Shown piece after piece: positions 32,584 to 44,650 of a stretch of 64,000 nucleotides of DNA; position 1 is the first letter of the stretch; each line of letters starts with the position of its first letter. Position numbers and translations under genes: made by a program. The notes under the pieces are model-generated. The model was given only the letters and a program-made list of their open reading frames with translations. It searched no databases and was not told where the DNA came from. The DNA comes from Brachionus manjavacas. Its lineage: Eukaryota > Rotifera > Eurotatoria > Ploima > Brachionidae. Where the stretch lies: NCBI GenBank assembly GCA_019054805.1, contig JAHQIY010000023.1, positions 682,001 through 746,000 on the forward strand, in the 5' to 3' direction.

Positions 32584-33905
32584 TAAAGATGAGTGTCGGC
32601 CAGTATACATAAAGAATCGTAGTTGGGAACTTTAGATGCGTCTTTGCCACCGAAAGGAACATTTGGCTTTTGCATTATGTCCCTAAACAAGCCATCAACG
32701 CATTCCAACATTGCTCTTGAGACCATTGATGCTTTATCGACAACAAAGAGGCAACAATCGCGTAGTTCTTGAGCCTTTTCGGAATGTGCCAACATATTGC
32801 TTACAACGTTCAAATTTGTCGGTATTGGAATTCTAAAGCGTGAATGAATTGTCCTTCCACCTCCAATCAATAACGATGAAGCAATACCGGCTGTTGCAAT
32901 CATTGACATACCACGCTGCCTTATCATATGATAAATGGACCATCCATGAAAAATTTCTTATTCCGGTCAACGTCATCACTCAAAACAGCGTCCATAATGA
33001 CATCTATCGCATTCTATTAAACAGAGCAAATTAAAAAATAACAACAAGATATAATAGTAAATATTACGCGATTGTAAACCCCGCTCGTCAGGTGTTGGAA
33101 GATTATAGTAAGCAAGAGTCTTACCCAACGTTTCAAGCACATATCTTTAAGCTAAAATATTTAAACAGATTAATTAATCTACAATTATCATCAAAATAAA
33201 AACATTTAACTCCAAGCGCCTTGTGAAATTTGCCATCGTCGACTTCATGACGATAGTCTTCACTCATTGTTTCTCGGAATGCATCCCACAACTCCAAAGC
33301 ATTCAGGTTGGTTGGGTTGTTGTGAAACAACAACGTAGCAAACAAAAACCTATGAAAAAAAAATTTATAATTGAACACAGACATAAACAGTTTAATAAAT
33401 TTTTGCCATATCCTATAGGGAAGTTCAACACGGCATATCTCCTCAATAGTTGAATACCACTGTTGATTGTTTTCGACCAAGTTGAGAGCACGGGCAGCAT
33501 CTTCAAATGTGGCATGGACAAAACCATTGACAGTTCTCAATGACTCAAGGAAGTCGGACCACGAATATGCAATAAAAAGAGTTTTGAATGAAATAGATCT
33601 CGATTAGTTAGATGAATAAACGGAATCCGTCCAATTACCCGGTTGCCTTCTTCCATCCTCACACATTCAGTCCATCGATGGGTGCTTATGTTAAAACAAT
33701 AGCGATGAACAATATCTTTGTACAAGAGTTCGTTGGCTCAATTATCACGAATATTCAATTCGAAAAAATCGGTCTGCAAAGTACGTGAAAGGCTCGTTGT
33801 TGGCAACACGATTAACATTTGCTCGGTTGAATACAATATTCTGCCTATTTTCCAATTATATTATCAAGCGAATAATACTATGAGATAAATCGTAGCGTTT
33901 GAAAC
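32584..33905 (-). pseudogene. Helitron helicase fragment (Rep-Hel, PIF1-like)
   Basis: Reading leftward: NIVFNRANVNRVANNEPFTY (about 33830); 33725-33537 DIVHRYCFNISTHRWTEC and VIGRIPFIHLTNRDLFHSKL; 33540-33133 RTVNGFVHATFEDAARALNL, IEEICRVELP, NPTNLNALELWDAFRETMSE; then about 32990-32640 NKKFFMDGP and SMIATAGIASSLLIGGGRTI, HSRFRIPIPTN, CLFVVDKASMVSRAMLE. This is the PIF1-type helicase half of a Helitron transposase. The Walker A loop expected after MDGP is deleted, and the Walker B DE pair reads DK, so the ATPase is dead. The Rep domain is absent. Confidence 0.85.
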
Positions 33906-33908
33906 CAT

Positions 33909-36900
33909 TTATTTTGTCAAACGCTTACAGTTTTGAGCAACATCAACTTGCCTTCGCAAATAGTAGTTCGGTTCAAAAACCGAGGTATTCGTATCCAGTT
34001 CGAGACGGTTTTCTGGCTGATTGTTATCTTCATTCAGATCTAGAAAATCTTGATCCATCCAGTAACTGTCTTGGTTAATTTCAGCAGTACTGCTATGTAC
34101 CTCGTTGGTGTCGGTTACTTGACTTCTGCGTCTGGCGACCATTTAGCTTGGGCGTCACCTGAACTGTTCACTGATTCCTGGATCATTGTTTTATAGCAGG
34201 TGTTACTGGGGTGTTTAAAACACCTTTTTAACCTATTAGCTTGGACCAACTGTTTCTTCTGGTAAGCGTCTGCCCAGATCAGGTAATTATTTTCACTAAG
34301 GACAACGGTGAAAGGCCCTTTCCATTTATTGCTCAGTTTCTTTGACACACCCTTTTTTGTTAGCTTGCTTTAACAAGTATACCCTGTCTCCGAGAGCGTA
34401 GCCGAAAGGTTTTACATTTCGGTCCACGTAGAATTTTAATTTACTCACTTTGACGTCTGCGTTTTGGTCTCATAACATCTGAGCAGATCGGCTCGGACTT
34501 TGCTTGCATATGACAGTACATCTAAATTCTAATCCAGGTCTGGGGCTGGGAACAACAGATCCACGGGTAACTTTGGTTTTCATCCATAGATGACTTCGAA
34601 CAGTGTTAAACCCGTCGTATGGTGCACCGCGGTGTTATAGGCAAACGCTTACTTAGGTAGGTATTTGTCCCAATCCTTCTGTGAGTCGGCTACATAACAC
34701 GCCAACATTTGTTCCAACGTGCGGTTGAATCTTTCGGTTGCCCAATCACAGTGAGGATGGTATGCAGATGTCCTGAGACTTTGGATGTCTAGTAATTCGC
34801 AAAGCTGATTCATCAGTTCCGATTGGAAATTGGTTCCTCTGTCCGACAGCGCAGCTTCCTGTACACCATGCCGGCAGAAAAATTGATGCAAACAATCCGC
34901 CACTTCTTCCGCTTTTTGCGACTTTAGCGGAAACAACTCCACAAATTTCGAAAAATGGCAGACAATCACCAAGATGTTAAGAGAATCGCTATCTGTCCGG
35001 GATAACGGACCTAATATGTCCCTATGATTAAACGGAACGAACTTCTGGACCTAATCAGAACTATGGGCTGCTTGGTATATCTTTTTGAGGCTTTTACTAA
35101 TGCGCATTGATCGCATTACTGAATATACTCTGCAACATCCTTTAGATATTTGGGCCAGTAGAACCTATGTCTGATTCTGTCGGTTGTTTTATCTACCCCA
35201 AGGTGTCCACTGAATGGATCGTTATGAACTTTCTTTAGGACTTCTGTTGGATCATTTACCGGGAACAATTTTTGATAATGTATCCCATACTCGTCTTTGT
35301 CATAACGCCGATAAACGTTCCTTCCGAAAATTTTAAAACGCCCAAATTGGCACCAGTAGAAAAATAGTCCTGAATTGTTTTGTCACATTTATCCGGTCTC
35401 GACCCATTCTTTATCCAAGTGTGCAGCTCTGCTATAGCATCATCCTCGAGATGATATTCATTAAAATCTGTTTGTTGAAAAACCAGATTATTAATCACTA
35501 CTCCTGGGTCCCTAGTGCTCTCTTCTTCAACATCGTTTTCTTCTTCCAACACCTATCTAGACAGTGCATCCGCGTTACCGTTCTCATGACCTTTGCGATA
35601 TTCAATATCGAACTCGTACATCCGTAGTTCGATCAACCACCTGGTTAACCATGAAGCTCCTTAAGGTTTTTTTAACCAAACTAAGGGCTTATGGTCGGTA
35701 ACAATATAAAGTTCCTGCCATAAAGTTAATGTATGAAATGTTCAATGGCTAACACTATTGCTAACAGTTCCCGCTCAGCCGCCGACTACTTTTTTGCTGC
35801 TTCGTGAATCTTTTGCTCCAGTAAGCGATCCTTGTATTTTGACTAAACAGCCCCGGTGCCGCTCGCATCAGTTTCCAGTCCAAAATCTTCCTCGAAGAAT
35901 ATATCAAAGATAGCTACCCACCACCCACTATCCGTAATGGTAACTTCATTAAGTTTCCGATAATCGATACACAAGCGAATTTTCCCATTAATTTTCTCAA
36001 TTAACACTATGGGGGAGGCCCATGGAGAATCGCTTTCTAGGATCAAATCTGCCATCAATATGTCGTCGATTTGCTTTTTGACCTCATCACGCAGAGAGAA
36101 AGGGACACCTCTGGCGGGCTGTCTTATGGGTTTATTGTTAATTAATTCTATGCCAAGTTCGCAAATGTTCGTTTGTGTTATCGAATTCAAGTCTTTCCCT
36201 TTAAAATCGGAGAACTCGTCTTCAATTAACTTGTACTTAGCAATATTTACGGTCCCGATGTTGGCCGGTTCTTCCACCGTTCCGGAGTTATCACGTTCGA
36301 ATACGGGCACCTTTGTAAAGTTGCAAGTTAAAATTTTACCTGAGTTTTTCTGTGACAGCGCCGACCTGATGTAATCCTTTATGTCTGTAAGTTTAAAGGC
36401 TTCGTCTTACCCGAGGACACAGTCGTTAACCAGATCATCCACTACAATTATTTCCACTTCACTCTCAAAGCTTATCAATTTCACGGAACACTTTTAATTT
36501 CCAATTACTTTAACAGAACCTCCCACACAAGTCTCCAAAGTTTCATCCAACGGTTCCAAGGCTGCATCTGGTGTCTTACAATGATCCCAGATTCGCTTCG
36601 CTACTGTTGTACTAACCGTCCCAGTGTCTAGCAGGAAACCTACGGTTTTGTTGTTCATTTCCATTATTCCCACGATGCTGTTGTCAAACATTATCTGGTT
36701 GATAACTTGATTGGACGGGCTCTGCTCTGCTCTATTCTTATTACCCAGCATTGTCAGTTTCATTTGATTTCTTGTTGAATAGCACTCTGCTATCAGATGA
36801 CCTTGTTTTCCACAGTGAAGACATAATTTTTCATTTACTTGCGAGGTTGATGGTTCAAATTGCTCTCGCATTTTCGGACTAGATTCATTCATTTGATTCT

Positions 36901-37513
36901 TCCTTAGTTAACAGCCCGCTCCCCAATGACCCTTTTTGCTGCAGAACAAACATACTTTTTCACCATCCAGAGTGTTAAGTAGGTCAATTTGGTCTGACCA
37001 TCTATCATGTTTGTGGGTTTCTTGTTAAGCATTCTCCTGTTCTCCCATTTTTTCAGAGATGATCGGATTTGGTTGGTTTCTGTTCAAAATTTGCAGCCTT
37101 GCATATGTTTGAACCACTAAGTTATACGCCTCAGAGCAAGTTTGTGGATTCGAAACGTCAACTCGACAAAATACTGCTTTTTCACTCAAACCGGTGATAA
37201 AACTTTCTTTCACCAAATAACCGTAGCGGCTCTGATCGAAACCACCCGAATAGACGAAAGCATTTCGTGCCAAAATCCACAGGTTGGTATAAAAAATCTC
37301 GAAAAACCTCACCAGGGAGCTGTTTCCGATTGTAGAATTCGGCTACCGCATCTGTTTGGGAAGCTGGTTGCTGTCCAAACATTTAGACAATCTGTTTTTC
37401 CAATTCGAACATATCCACAGGACCCTTAGGAACCCTAAATTAGAATCTACTCTGGCAATTGTCGTTCAAAAAGGTTGCAAGATAATTCCTCAGATCAGCT
37501 TCTACTATCCTGT
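33909..37513 (-). pseudogene. Ty3/gypsy element G3: gag, protease, RNase H, integrase
   Basis: Reading leftward: gag (37480-37025: MFELEKQIV, GEVFRDFLYQ, YGYLVKESFITGLSEKAVF, a matrix/capsid-like pattern); zinc knuckle CLHCGKQGHLIAEC (36820) and protease LLDTGTVSTTVA (36640); pol start with WASPIVLIEKINGKIRLCID (36000); RNase H remnants (GLETDASGTGAV, ELLAIVLAIEHF; 35870-35560); integrase zinc-binding/core (34972-34649: SDRGTNFQSELM, catalytic E in ERFNRTLEQML); integrase tail (KLSNKWKGPFTVVLS, 34348) and a C-terminal acidic end at 33909. Most of the RT, including YxDD, is deleted at about 35930. Many frame breaks. More G+C-rich than surrounding DNA. No 3' LTR: it ends against the Helitron. 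Confidence 0.9.
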
Positions 37514-37812
37514 TCGTTTTGCTTTTTGTTTGTTGGTTCGGATTTGATCGCTGACTTTTCCAAATAATCCTGGCCAACTTTTTCCGGAGTCCCGTTGAAC
37601 AACTCATTTGAGTTGGCTAATTGAAGACCAGCATTTGAATTCTTTTTCTGACCAGTCCATAGGTTTGTGATAACTTTAAAAGCACTAGCTACAGCAATCA
37701 TAGTTAAAGACAGCACAGCTACGCTAAAACACAACTGTACGAACAAAAACACGTGTTCATTCAACATTGTGTTCAAAAATTTTTTTCTTGTAAGCTTAAT
37801 CGCTGCCACCAA
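37514..37812 (-). pseudogene. G3 gag start with hydrophobic segment
   Basis: First frame after the LTR. It starts in the PBS-like TTGGTGGCAGCG and contains a hydrophobic stretch (FSVAVLSLTMIAVASAF), then a polar region with TPEKVGQDYLEKSAI. It is off frame by one relative to the following gag. The first 95 codons recur almost unchanged at 40890-41187 because this DNA is part of the large direct repeat. I read it as gag N-terminus rather than an envelope gene, because it precedes gag and is short. Confidence 0.5.
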
Positions 37813-37814
37813 TT

Positions 37815-37976
37815 TAATAGCGTGCGCTTTTAAATAAAATTGAGAAAGAGGGTTAGAAAAAAATATAAAAAAAAGATTCTTCTCTTACTTATTTATTAAT
37901 CGATTAACATCAAAAATAAAAAACAAATATATATATAAAGAAATCCCAGAAGACCAGTGTCCGCTGGAGTGTTACA
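37815..37976 (-). repeat. 5' LTR of gypsy G3
   Basis: On the minus strand starts TGTAACACTCC and ends just before TTGGTGGCAGCG, a common gypsy primer-binding-site form. It contains TATATATAT and AATAAA-like motifs. The same LTR is repeated at about 41182-41343 as part of the duplication. Confidence 0.55.
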
Positions 37977-38383
37977 CATCCATACCAAACAAATAGAATT
38001 TTCAAAACATGTCTCCCACCGAACGTTGTCAGTATAATTAAGGAACGCAGGAAAATAAGAAGAATATTTCTAAAAACTGGTTGTCAAAATACTTAAAAAA
38101 ATATTCAACCAAATGACTTCAGAGTTAAGAATCAGTTTAAAAAATTTTCGGAATCAAAACTGGTCTGATATTATTAAAAAAATTGGGGAAAATCCACTTT
38201 CAAATAGACCATTCTGATAAAAAAATTAATAAGTTTCGATCTAAGAAAGGGTCTTGACTAAAACCTACTTTAATCTCAAATAAAGAACTTAAAGCTTATG
38301 AAAGTGGTGAAAAGGTGAATTTCTTCAAAAAACTAAGTTCGAATAATGATCTAATTGATCCGCAAAAAGATAGAGAAATAATT

Positions 38384-40888
38384 ATAATAATAATAATAAT
38401 AAAAGGCTGAAACAAGTTTAACTTGTATTAGTATGAGTTCAATGAACCATACTTTATCAGCTATCTTTATTTTTCGATCGTATCTAAACAGATTTTGAAA
38501 CAATAAATTGACTTGGCTTTTATAGTTCTATCTGACAATCTATTCCATTTTGAAACAATCCTGTTCGAAATAAAATAGTGTCTTTGTTCACAATTTCTTA
38601 TTAGCTGTCTTTCAAGTCGGTGCTTATGTCCCCTTACATTTGATGCTGGACCATCAGTGTGAATAGAAATAGCCGACTTGACCGGTTGAAACCAATTTAT
38701 ATTGTTTTTTCCATTGTATACTTTAAAGAATTGTATTAAATCACCTCTCTCTTCTTTTCTCGAGTGTTGTTAGTCCAATTTTTTCCAGTCTTCTTTGATA
38801 GTCGAGGTTTCGCAGACTAGGCACTAATTTTGTCGCTCTACGTTGCACTTTTTCAAGTAATTTTGAATCTTTTTTTCTGTAAGGATTCCAAACTGGTGCA
38901 GCATTTTCTAAATGTGGTCTAACATAAGTTGTAAACAGAATTTTGAAATTTTCAATATTCCAGAATGTAAATGTTCATCTAAGCATACCAAGTACCGAAT
39001 TTGCTTTCAAAACAGCTTGACTTACATGATCGTTCCATTTTAAGTCGTCTGACAGTATAACACCTAAGTCACGCTCGCTTTTAGTTCTAGTAATATTATG
39101 TGCTGAGCCATCATCTTTTGTCATTACTAGATTAATAGGATTTGAACTGAATTCACGTTTCGATATAAACATTGTTTTACACTTCTCATAATTGAAAGCC
39201 ATTTTCCACTCTCTAGTCCAACTTACAAGTGAGTCATTGCATTTTGTACGCATTTGATGTCTAGTCAATTCTTTATTTGTACAATTAATTTACTGTCATT
39301 AGCAAATAATTTCAATAACTGCTTAACAACCTCCGGCATATCATTAATAAATATTATAAATAGTAAAGGTCCGAGTACCGAACCCTGAGGCACCCCACTC
39401 AAAGCTTGTTTCCAATCCGATTCATATTGTCCTAGTACCACTTTTTGTCTCCTATCCTTTAAAAAGTCAGTTAACCAGCTTAGAATACTACCCTCGAATC
39501 CATAGGCCTTGAGTTTGACTAACAGTGATTTATGACAAACTTTGTCAAATGCCTTTGCAAAGTCTAGAAAAACTAAAATTGTACCAAAAACTCGACTCAA
39601 TGACTCCGTAATGACATCCAGTGTTTCCAATAAATTTGTGATGCATGACTTATTTTTTACAAAACCATGTTGTTCTTTGGCAATTAAATCCAATTGAAAA
39701 AGATGTCTAATCATTTCATCACGAATTAATTTTTTCATAATTTTACATGGAAACGCGGTTAAAGACACTGGCCTATAGTTAGATGGATCAAATGTAGAGC
39801 CTTTTTTGTGCAAAGGACTAATGTTTGCCTCTTTCCAGTTTTGAGGTATTTTACCATCTCTAAATGATTTTTTAAACAAAAGTGAAAAAATCATACTAAA
39901 TACTTTAGGACATTTATTCAAAACAAACGGATGAATCCCGTCTGTACCTGGTGTTTTGAATTTTTCCAATTTTGTCAAAGTTGCATAAATCTTTTCTTGC
40001 GAAAATACACTCAAGTCTAACTCGAATTTTACTTCTGTTCGTTTAGCAAATTCCACACTCGCGCAACCTATATCACGATTAAAGACCTCAAAAAATTGCT
40101 CATTTAAACAATTTGCAATTTGTTTACCATCCAATATCACTTGATTATTATTATCAATTAGCTTTACAATCTGATCCTTAAATGTCTTCAGGCGATTTAC
40201 ATAATGATATAATAATTTCGGATTATATTTACATTTTTGTGCTAATTCCTGTTCATAATTCATCTTACTTTTTTTTATCAGTTTTTTTACTTCATTACTT
40301 TTTTTATTATATTCAATTTTTAAAGCTTGTTTTTTCTTTGATGTCGATCTCATTTGGTAAAAAAGTTTGATTTTTTCTCTAATTGATTTCTTAATCTCAT
40401 CGTTGAACCATGCAGGTTTGACTTTAGAACCCGATTTAAAAACCGGAATGAATCTCATGCATGCTTCTTCGTATAAACCTCCATAATTTTATTATATGCC
40501 ACATCGATGTCAGAGTTTAATATCTGAGTCCAACTAAATGAGCTAATGAAAATTTCTATACTCTTAAAGTCGCCTCGTGCGAATTTACATTTTGAAATTA
40601 TATATTTAGATGAAAAATTACCACCATTTACCTTATAGTCCCATGTTAAAGTATCGTGAAGATTGTTCTTAATGGTTGACCCTAAGGGTGGACCGACGTT
40701 AACACAAAAAATTCTCGAAGGATCATTTGAAATTATTAAATCAAGTATATTTTTATTAAATGTGTTTTCGAGTACAAATTGATTTAGAAAATTGTCTTGA
40801 AACATATCAATAAATTCTTTGCTTGAAGCCCTCAAGTTTGTTTTGAAATGACCACCAGTTTGACTCCACGTAATGTCCTTTTTGATCA
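38384..40888 (-). mobile_element. LINE B: CR1/Jockey-type retrotransposon, 5'-truncated
   Basis: Minus strand. 40888-40455 is the end of the endonuclease domain (NILDLIISNDPSRI, then SFSWTQILNSDID). 40458-39265 is one 397-codon frame with the linker (KPAWFNDEIKKSIREKIKLF) and RT: FKTPGTDGIHPFVLNKC, NYRPVSLTAFPCKIM, EQHGFVKNKSCITNLL, VFLDFAKAFDKV and SGVPQGSVLGPLLFIIFIND. The catalytic box reads FAND instead of FADD. 39268-38975 continues (SERDLGVILSDDLKWNDHV). The 3' UTR ends in (TTA)n at 38384-38403. It joins repeat DNA at both ends without filler. Confidence 0.9.
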
Positions 40889-41750
40889 TCGTTTTGCTTT
40901 TTGTTTGTTGGTTCGGATTTGATCGCTGACTTTTCCAAATAATCCTGGCCAACTTTTTCCGGAGTCCCGTTGAACAACTCATTTGAGTTGGCTAATTGAA
41001 GACCAGCATTTGAATTCTTTTTCTGACCAGTCCATAGGTTTGTGATAACTTTAAAAGCACTAGCTACAGCAATCATAGTTAAAGACAGCACAGCTACGCT
41101 AAAACACAACTGTTCGAACAAAAACACGTGTTCATTCAACATTGTGTTCAAAAATTTTTTTCTTGTAAGCTTAATCGCTGCCACCAATTTAATAGCGTGC
41201 GCTTTTAAATAAAATTGAGAAAGAGGGTTAGAAAAAAATATAAAAAAAAGATTCTTCTCTTACTTATTTATTAATCGATTAACATCAAAAATAAAAAACA
41301 AATATATATATAAAGAAATCCCAGAAGACCAGTGTCCGCTGGAGTGTTACACATCCATACCAAACAAATAGAATTTTCAAAACATGTCTCCCACCGAACG
41401 TTGTCAGTATAATTAAGGAACGCAGGAAAATAAGAAGAATATTTCTAAAAACTGGTTGTCAAAATACTTAAAAAAATATTCAACCAAATGACTTCAGAGT
41501 TAAGAATCAGTTTAAAAAATTTTCGGAATCAAAACTGGTCTGATATTATTAAAAAAATTGGGGAAAATCCACTTTCAAATAGACCATTCTGATAAAAAAA
41601 TTAATAAGTTTCGATCTAAGAAAGGGTCTAGACTAAAACCTACTTTAATCTCAAATAATGAACTTAAAGCTTATGAAAGTGGTGAAAAGGTGAATTGCTT
41701 CAAGTCCGAATAATGATCTAATTGATCCGCAAAAAGATAGAGAAATAATT
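40889..41750 (+). repeat. Right copy of the ~865-bp direct repeat flanking LINE B
   Basis: Begins at the truncated 5' end of LINE B and continues past its end into unique LINE C sequence, whereas the left copy is preceded by unique G3 sequence. That is the geometry of a target-site duplication. Confidence 0.95.
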
Positions 41751-43185
41751 GATTATAATCTTCAATTTTTTAATAAGTAAAATCAATTTAAATATGACGA
41801 GCCTATTAGCACTAAAGAGATTACATCAGCGATAAAAGGTTTAAAAGATGAAGCAACTCCGAGACCAGACCAAATTTATAACCTTATGTTAAAAATTTAC
41901 CGCAAAATATTCTAAAGACACATTGTTTATTTTTAATTTAAGTCTAAGAGAAGGTAAAATACCGAATGCATGGAAATCTGCTTACATTACTATGATACCA
42001 AAAAAGTCAATTTTAACACAATTTTAACCAGCATAAATGTTAGTTATCTGGGACATTTTCCAACATAAGACCCAGCTAACTAACGACCAATCAGTATGAC
42101 AAGTTGTCTCGGAAAACTTTTAGTAAATGTCTAAGTAAATGTAAATAGTCACATAAGTGATGAATACCATATTAATGCAGGTGTTCCTCAAGGCTCGGTA
42201 ATCAGTCCATTACTTTTTAGTATTTTTATCAATGAAACCTTTAAAGAAAAAAACAACGAGTGAATACTCTCTTCTTTTTGTTGATGACTTGGTTACATTT
42301 TATATTTTTAAGAAAAAAGGAAATCTAGAGAATAAGATAAACAAATACTTAGACGAACTAAAAAAATGGCTCTTCAAGTGGAAGATAAAAATATCTGTTA
42401 AAAAGTCTTGCTTAATTGTCTTCACTAAATTTAATAAGAAAAATATTCACTTAAAATTAAAAATTATTTAAATAAAATTGAGAGTCAAAAGGAAATCAAG
42501 TTTTTAGGTATAAAATTTGATTCAAAATTAACCTTTACCCCAATGGTTGATGAAATAAAACAACGTTGTAGTTCACGGTTAAACTTAATAAAAATATTGT
42601 CAAACAAAAAGTGGGGTGTTAGTTATTGCACACTAAGAAACCTATATAAATCTTTAATCGGATCTATAATTGATCACTATTTTCCGTGTCTAAATTCATT
42701 TTCGGAGACAAACATTAAAAAAATTCAAGTCTCACAAAACTCAGCAGTTCGTTTTATACTCAAACTAAAATATGACACTATCTCCAATATTTTGCATCAT
42801 GAGGTCTTTAATAAACTTAAATTCTTAACTGTCTCGAATCGACTTTTTGAATTGAGCGAAAGATATGTATCGGGAGGAATGCGTCATTCTGTTCCATTTG
42901 TTGTCAAGCTGGTTGATGAATATAAAGCGGGTTTTGAATCAAGTTATGCTGAATACCCAACTCCATTGTGTAATTGCTATCTTACTATTTCTTCTTTTTT
43001 TCCTGAACTGTTCAATACTTAATTACTTTTCACATGTTTTAATTTTCTTTTTATTATATTTTAACTTATTTTAATTTTTCTTATATTTTTTCTTTACATT
43101 TTTATTTTATTTTATTTTTTTTAATCTTAAGAAGCTTTAGCTCGGCACAGATAAAACAAAAAAATAAATAAATAATAAAAATCAT
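41343..43185 (+). pseudogene. LINE C: Jockey/CR1-type RT, heavily decayed
   Basis: Starts after the G3 LTR copy (NFRNQNWSDIIKKIGENPLS; LIDPQKDREIIDYNLQFFNK). The RT is recognisable in ISTKEITSAIKGLKDEATPR, NYRPISMTSCLGKLL, AGVPQGSVISPLLFSIFINE and LFVDDLVTF (VDD), then IKFLGIKFDSKLTFTPMVDE and a C-terminal domain ending at 43021. The segment between RT blocks 3 and 5 is deleted near 42130. The 3' end is gaagctttagctcggcacagataaaac followed by AAATA repeats (43130-43180). Confidence 0.8.
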
Positions 43186-43259
43186 ATTATATATTCCATC
43201 AATCATGAATTTACCAAAAAATCTTACACCTAATTGACGAACGTTAGGAGTTTTTTAAT

Positions 43260-44650
43260 AAGAGGTACTTTTAATTTTAAATATATGCACAAGAAATGAT
43301 TTCATTATCGTAATACTTACGAAATATCTACTGAAGGCAATAGGGTTCGACCGAAACAAGATCCACCTTGTGGATGTTTAGCCGGGATTCAAATAAATTT
43401 TGAAGAATTTGGTCAAACCAAAAATAAATACAAAATAGTCAAATGCTTCTTAAATAATAATAAAAATCGATTAACTGATGAAGAAGAAAAGGAGTTGAAT
43501 TCGAAATCGAATCTGAAGGTGATTCAAAAATGATCGCACAAAATATACGAAACAAATTTTTGGCTAAAGAGATAAATGATAGAGAAAATCAATAACCTCT
43601 CATAGATTTTGAGCGAGAAATGAATAGACGTATGCTCATAGATCAACATTATTTTTTCCGACTCATTTATGACCAAGAGACCAGTAGTATGCTTCTTATA
43701 GAGTATTATAAAAATAACGAAATGAAAATTTTTTATGCAGAATATGGAGAAATAGTTTTCATTGATGGAACTAATTCGTTAAACGACAATGATTATCCTG
43801 TCTATCTAAGCTCCGTTCGTGATTAAAATGGAAATTCCTAGCTATAGAATTTGCACTCGTAACTTATTAAAGACAACTGGTATTGGACAAATTTATAGAA
43901 TTATTCTCAAAGATAAATAATTTAGATAAGTTCAAAAAATTGATGATAGACAAAGATTTGACAGAGTAACAAAATATATTCCAAACTCGAATTTTCTGCA
44001 AATTTCATTGCGTACAAACGTTCAATTGAAAAATCAAATATAAAGAACTTGTACCGATTTTGGATCGTTTATTTAACTGCGACACTTCTCAGCAATATCA
44101 AATAGCGTATGACGACTTGATGAAATCTATGGATCTTCGTGATAATCAATACTTACAAGACAACTGGTTATGTGAAAAGTATACAAATATGTGGATAAAA
44201 TACAAGCGAATAACGAATAGGAAAAAAAAAGCTTGAAAATGATACAAATAATTCAGTCGAGACCATCAACCGTTACTTTAAAGAGATTATTTAGAAAAAA
44301 CTTCGTTAGCAAAAATTTTGTTGGTATTTTCAGAATGGTTGAGTTCTTATTTAAAAAATACGCCGAAAAGGAATGAAATCATAGAACTAAAATAATTATA
44401 TACCGTTCAGCTAAAAACGATCCGTTTATTAAACAAATTTACAGGAAATCCAACCATATGCGGCCTATATTGTCAAAGAAACTGCCAATTTAACAAACAA
44501 ACCTGTCTACAAAATCTAATACAACGAACCTAACGCCTAATGTCTCCAAAAATGTCATCAACAGTTTATGATTACTTCAATAATCCGCAGTGTGATTGCT
44601 TCGATTTCGGTACAACTTCACTTCCGTGAAGACACAATAAATTCATTAGA
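43260..44650 (+). pseudogene. Second MULE transposase, strongly decayed
   Basis: FFRLIYDQETSSMLLIEYYK, then YAEYGEIVFIDGTNSLND (first catalytic Asp in the FIDGT box of Mutator-like transposases), RVTKYIPNS, LRDNQYLQDNWLCEKY and, near 44590, CDCFDFGTTSLP..KH, a remnant of a SWIM finger. Stops and shifts every 50-100 bp. ZSWIM-type MULE is the best fit. Confidence 0.6.

Larger units (their letters stand above)
37514..38383 (+). repeat. Left copy of the ~865-bp direct repeat flanking LINE B
   Basis: Nearly identical to 40889-41750. The few differences seen include an 8-bp indel near 38335 and single substitutions near 37742, 38254 and 38288. It includes G3 gag start, the G3 LTR and the first about 400 bp of LINE C, and ends exactly at the 3' tail of LINE B. 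Confidence 0.95.

Noticed and set aside
37514..37812. Possible retroviral envelope because of a transmembrane-like segment
   Set aside because: It lies between LTR and gag, is short, and has no signal peptide, cleavage site or glycosylation-rich ectodomain; better read as gag N-terminus.
37514..41750. The two long direct repeats as LTRs of one retroelement
   Set aside because: They contain a complete small LTR plus gag and LINE C sequence, and the DNA between them is a LINE in opposite sense with its own (TTA)n tail.
43340..43370. gggttcgaccg resembling a tRNA T-loop
   Set aside because: No acceptor stem, D-arm or anticodon arm around it; it is in the decayed MULE.
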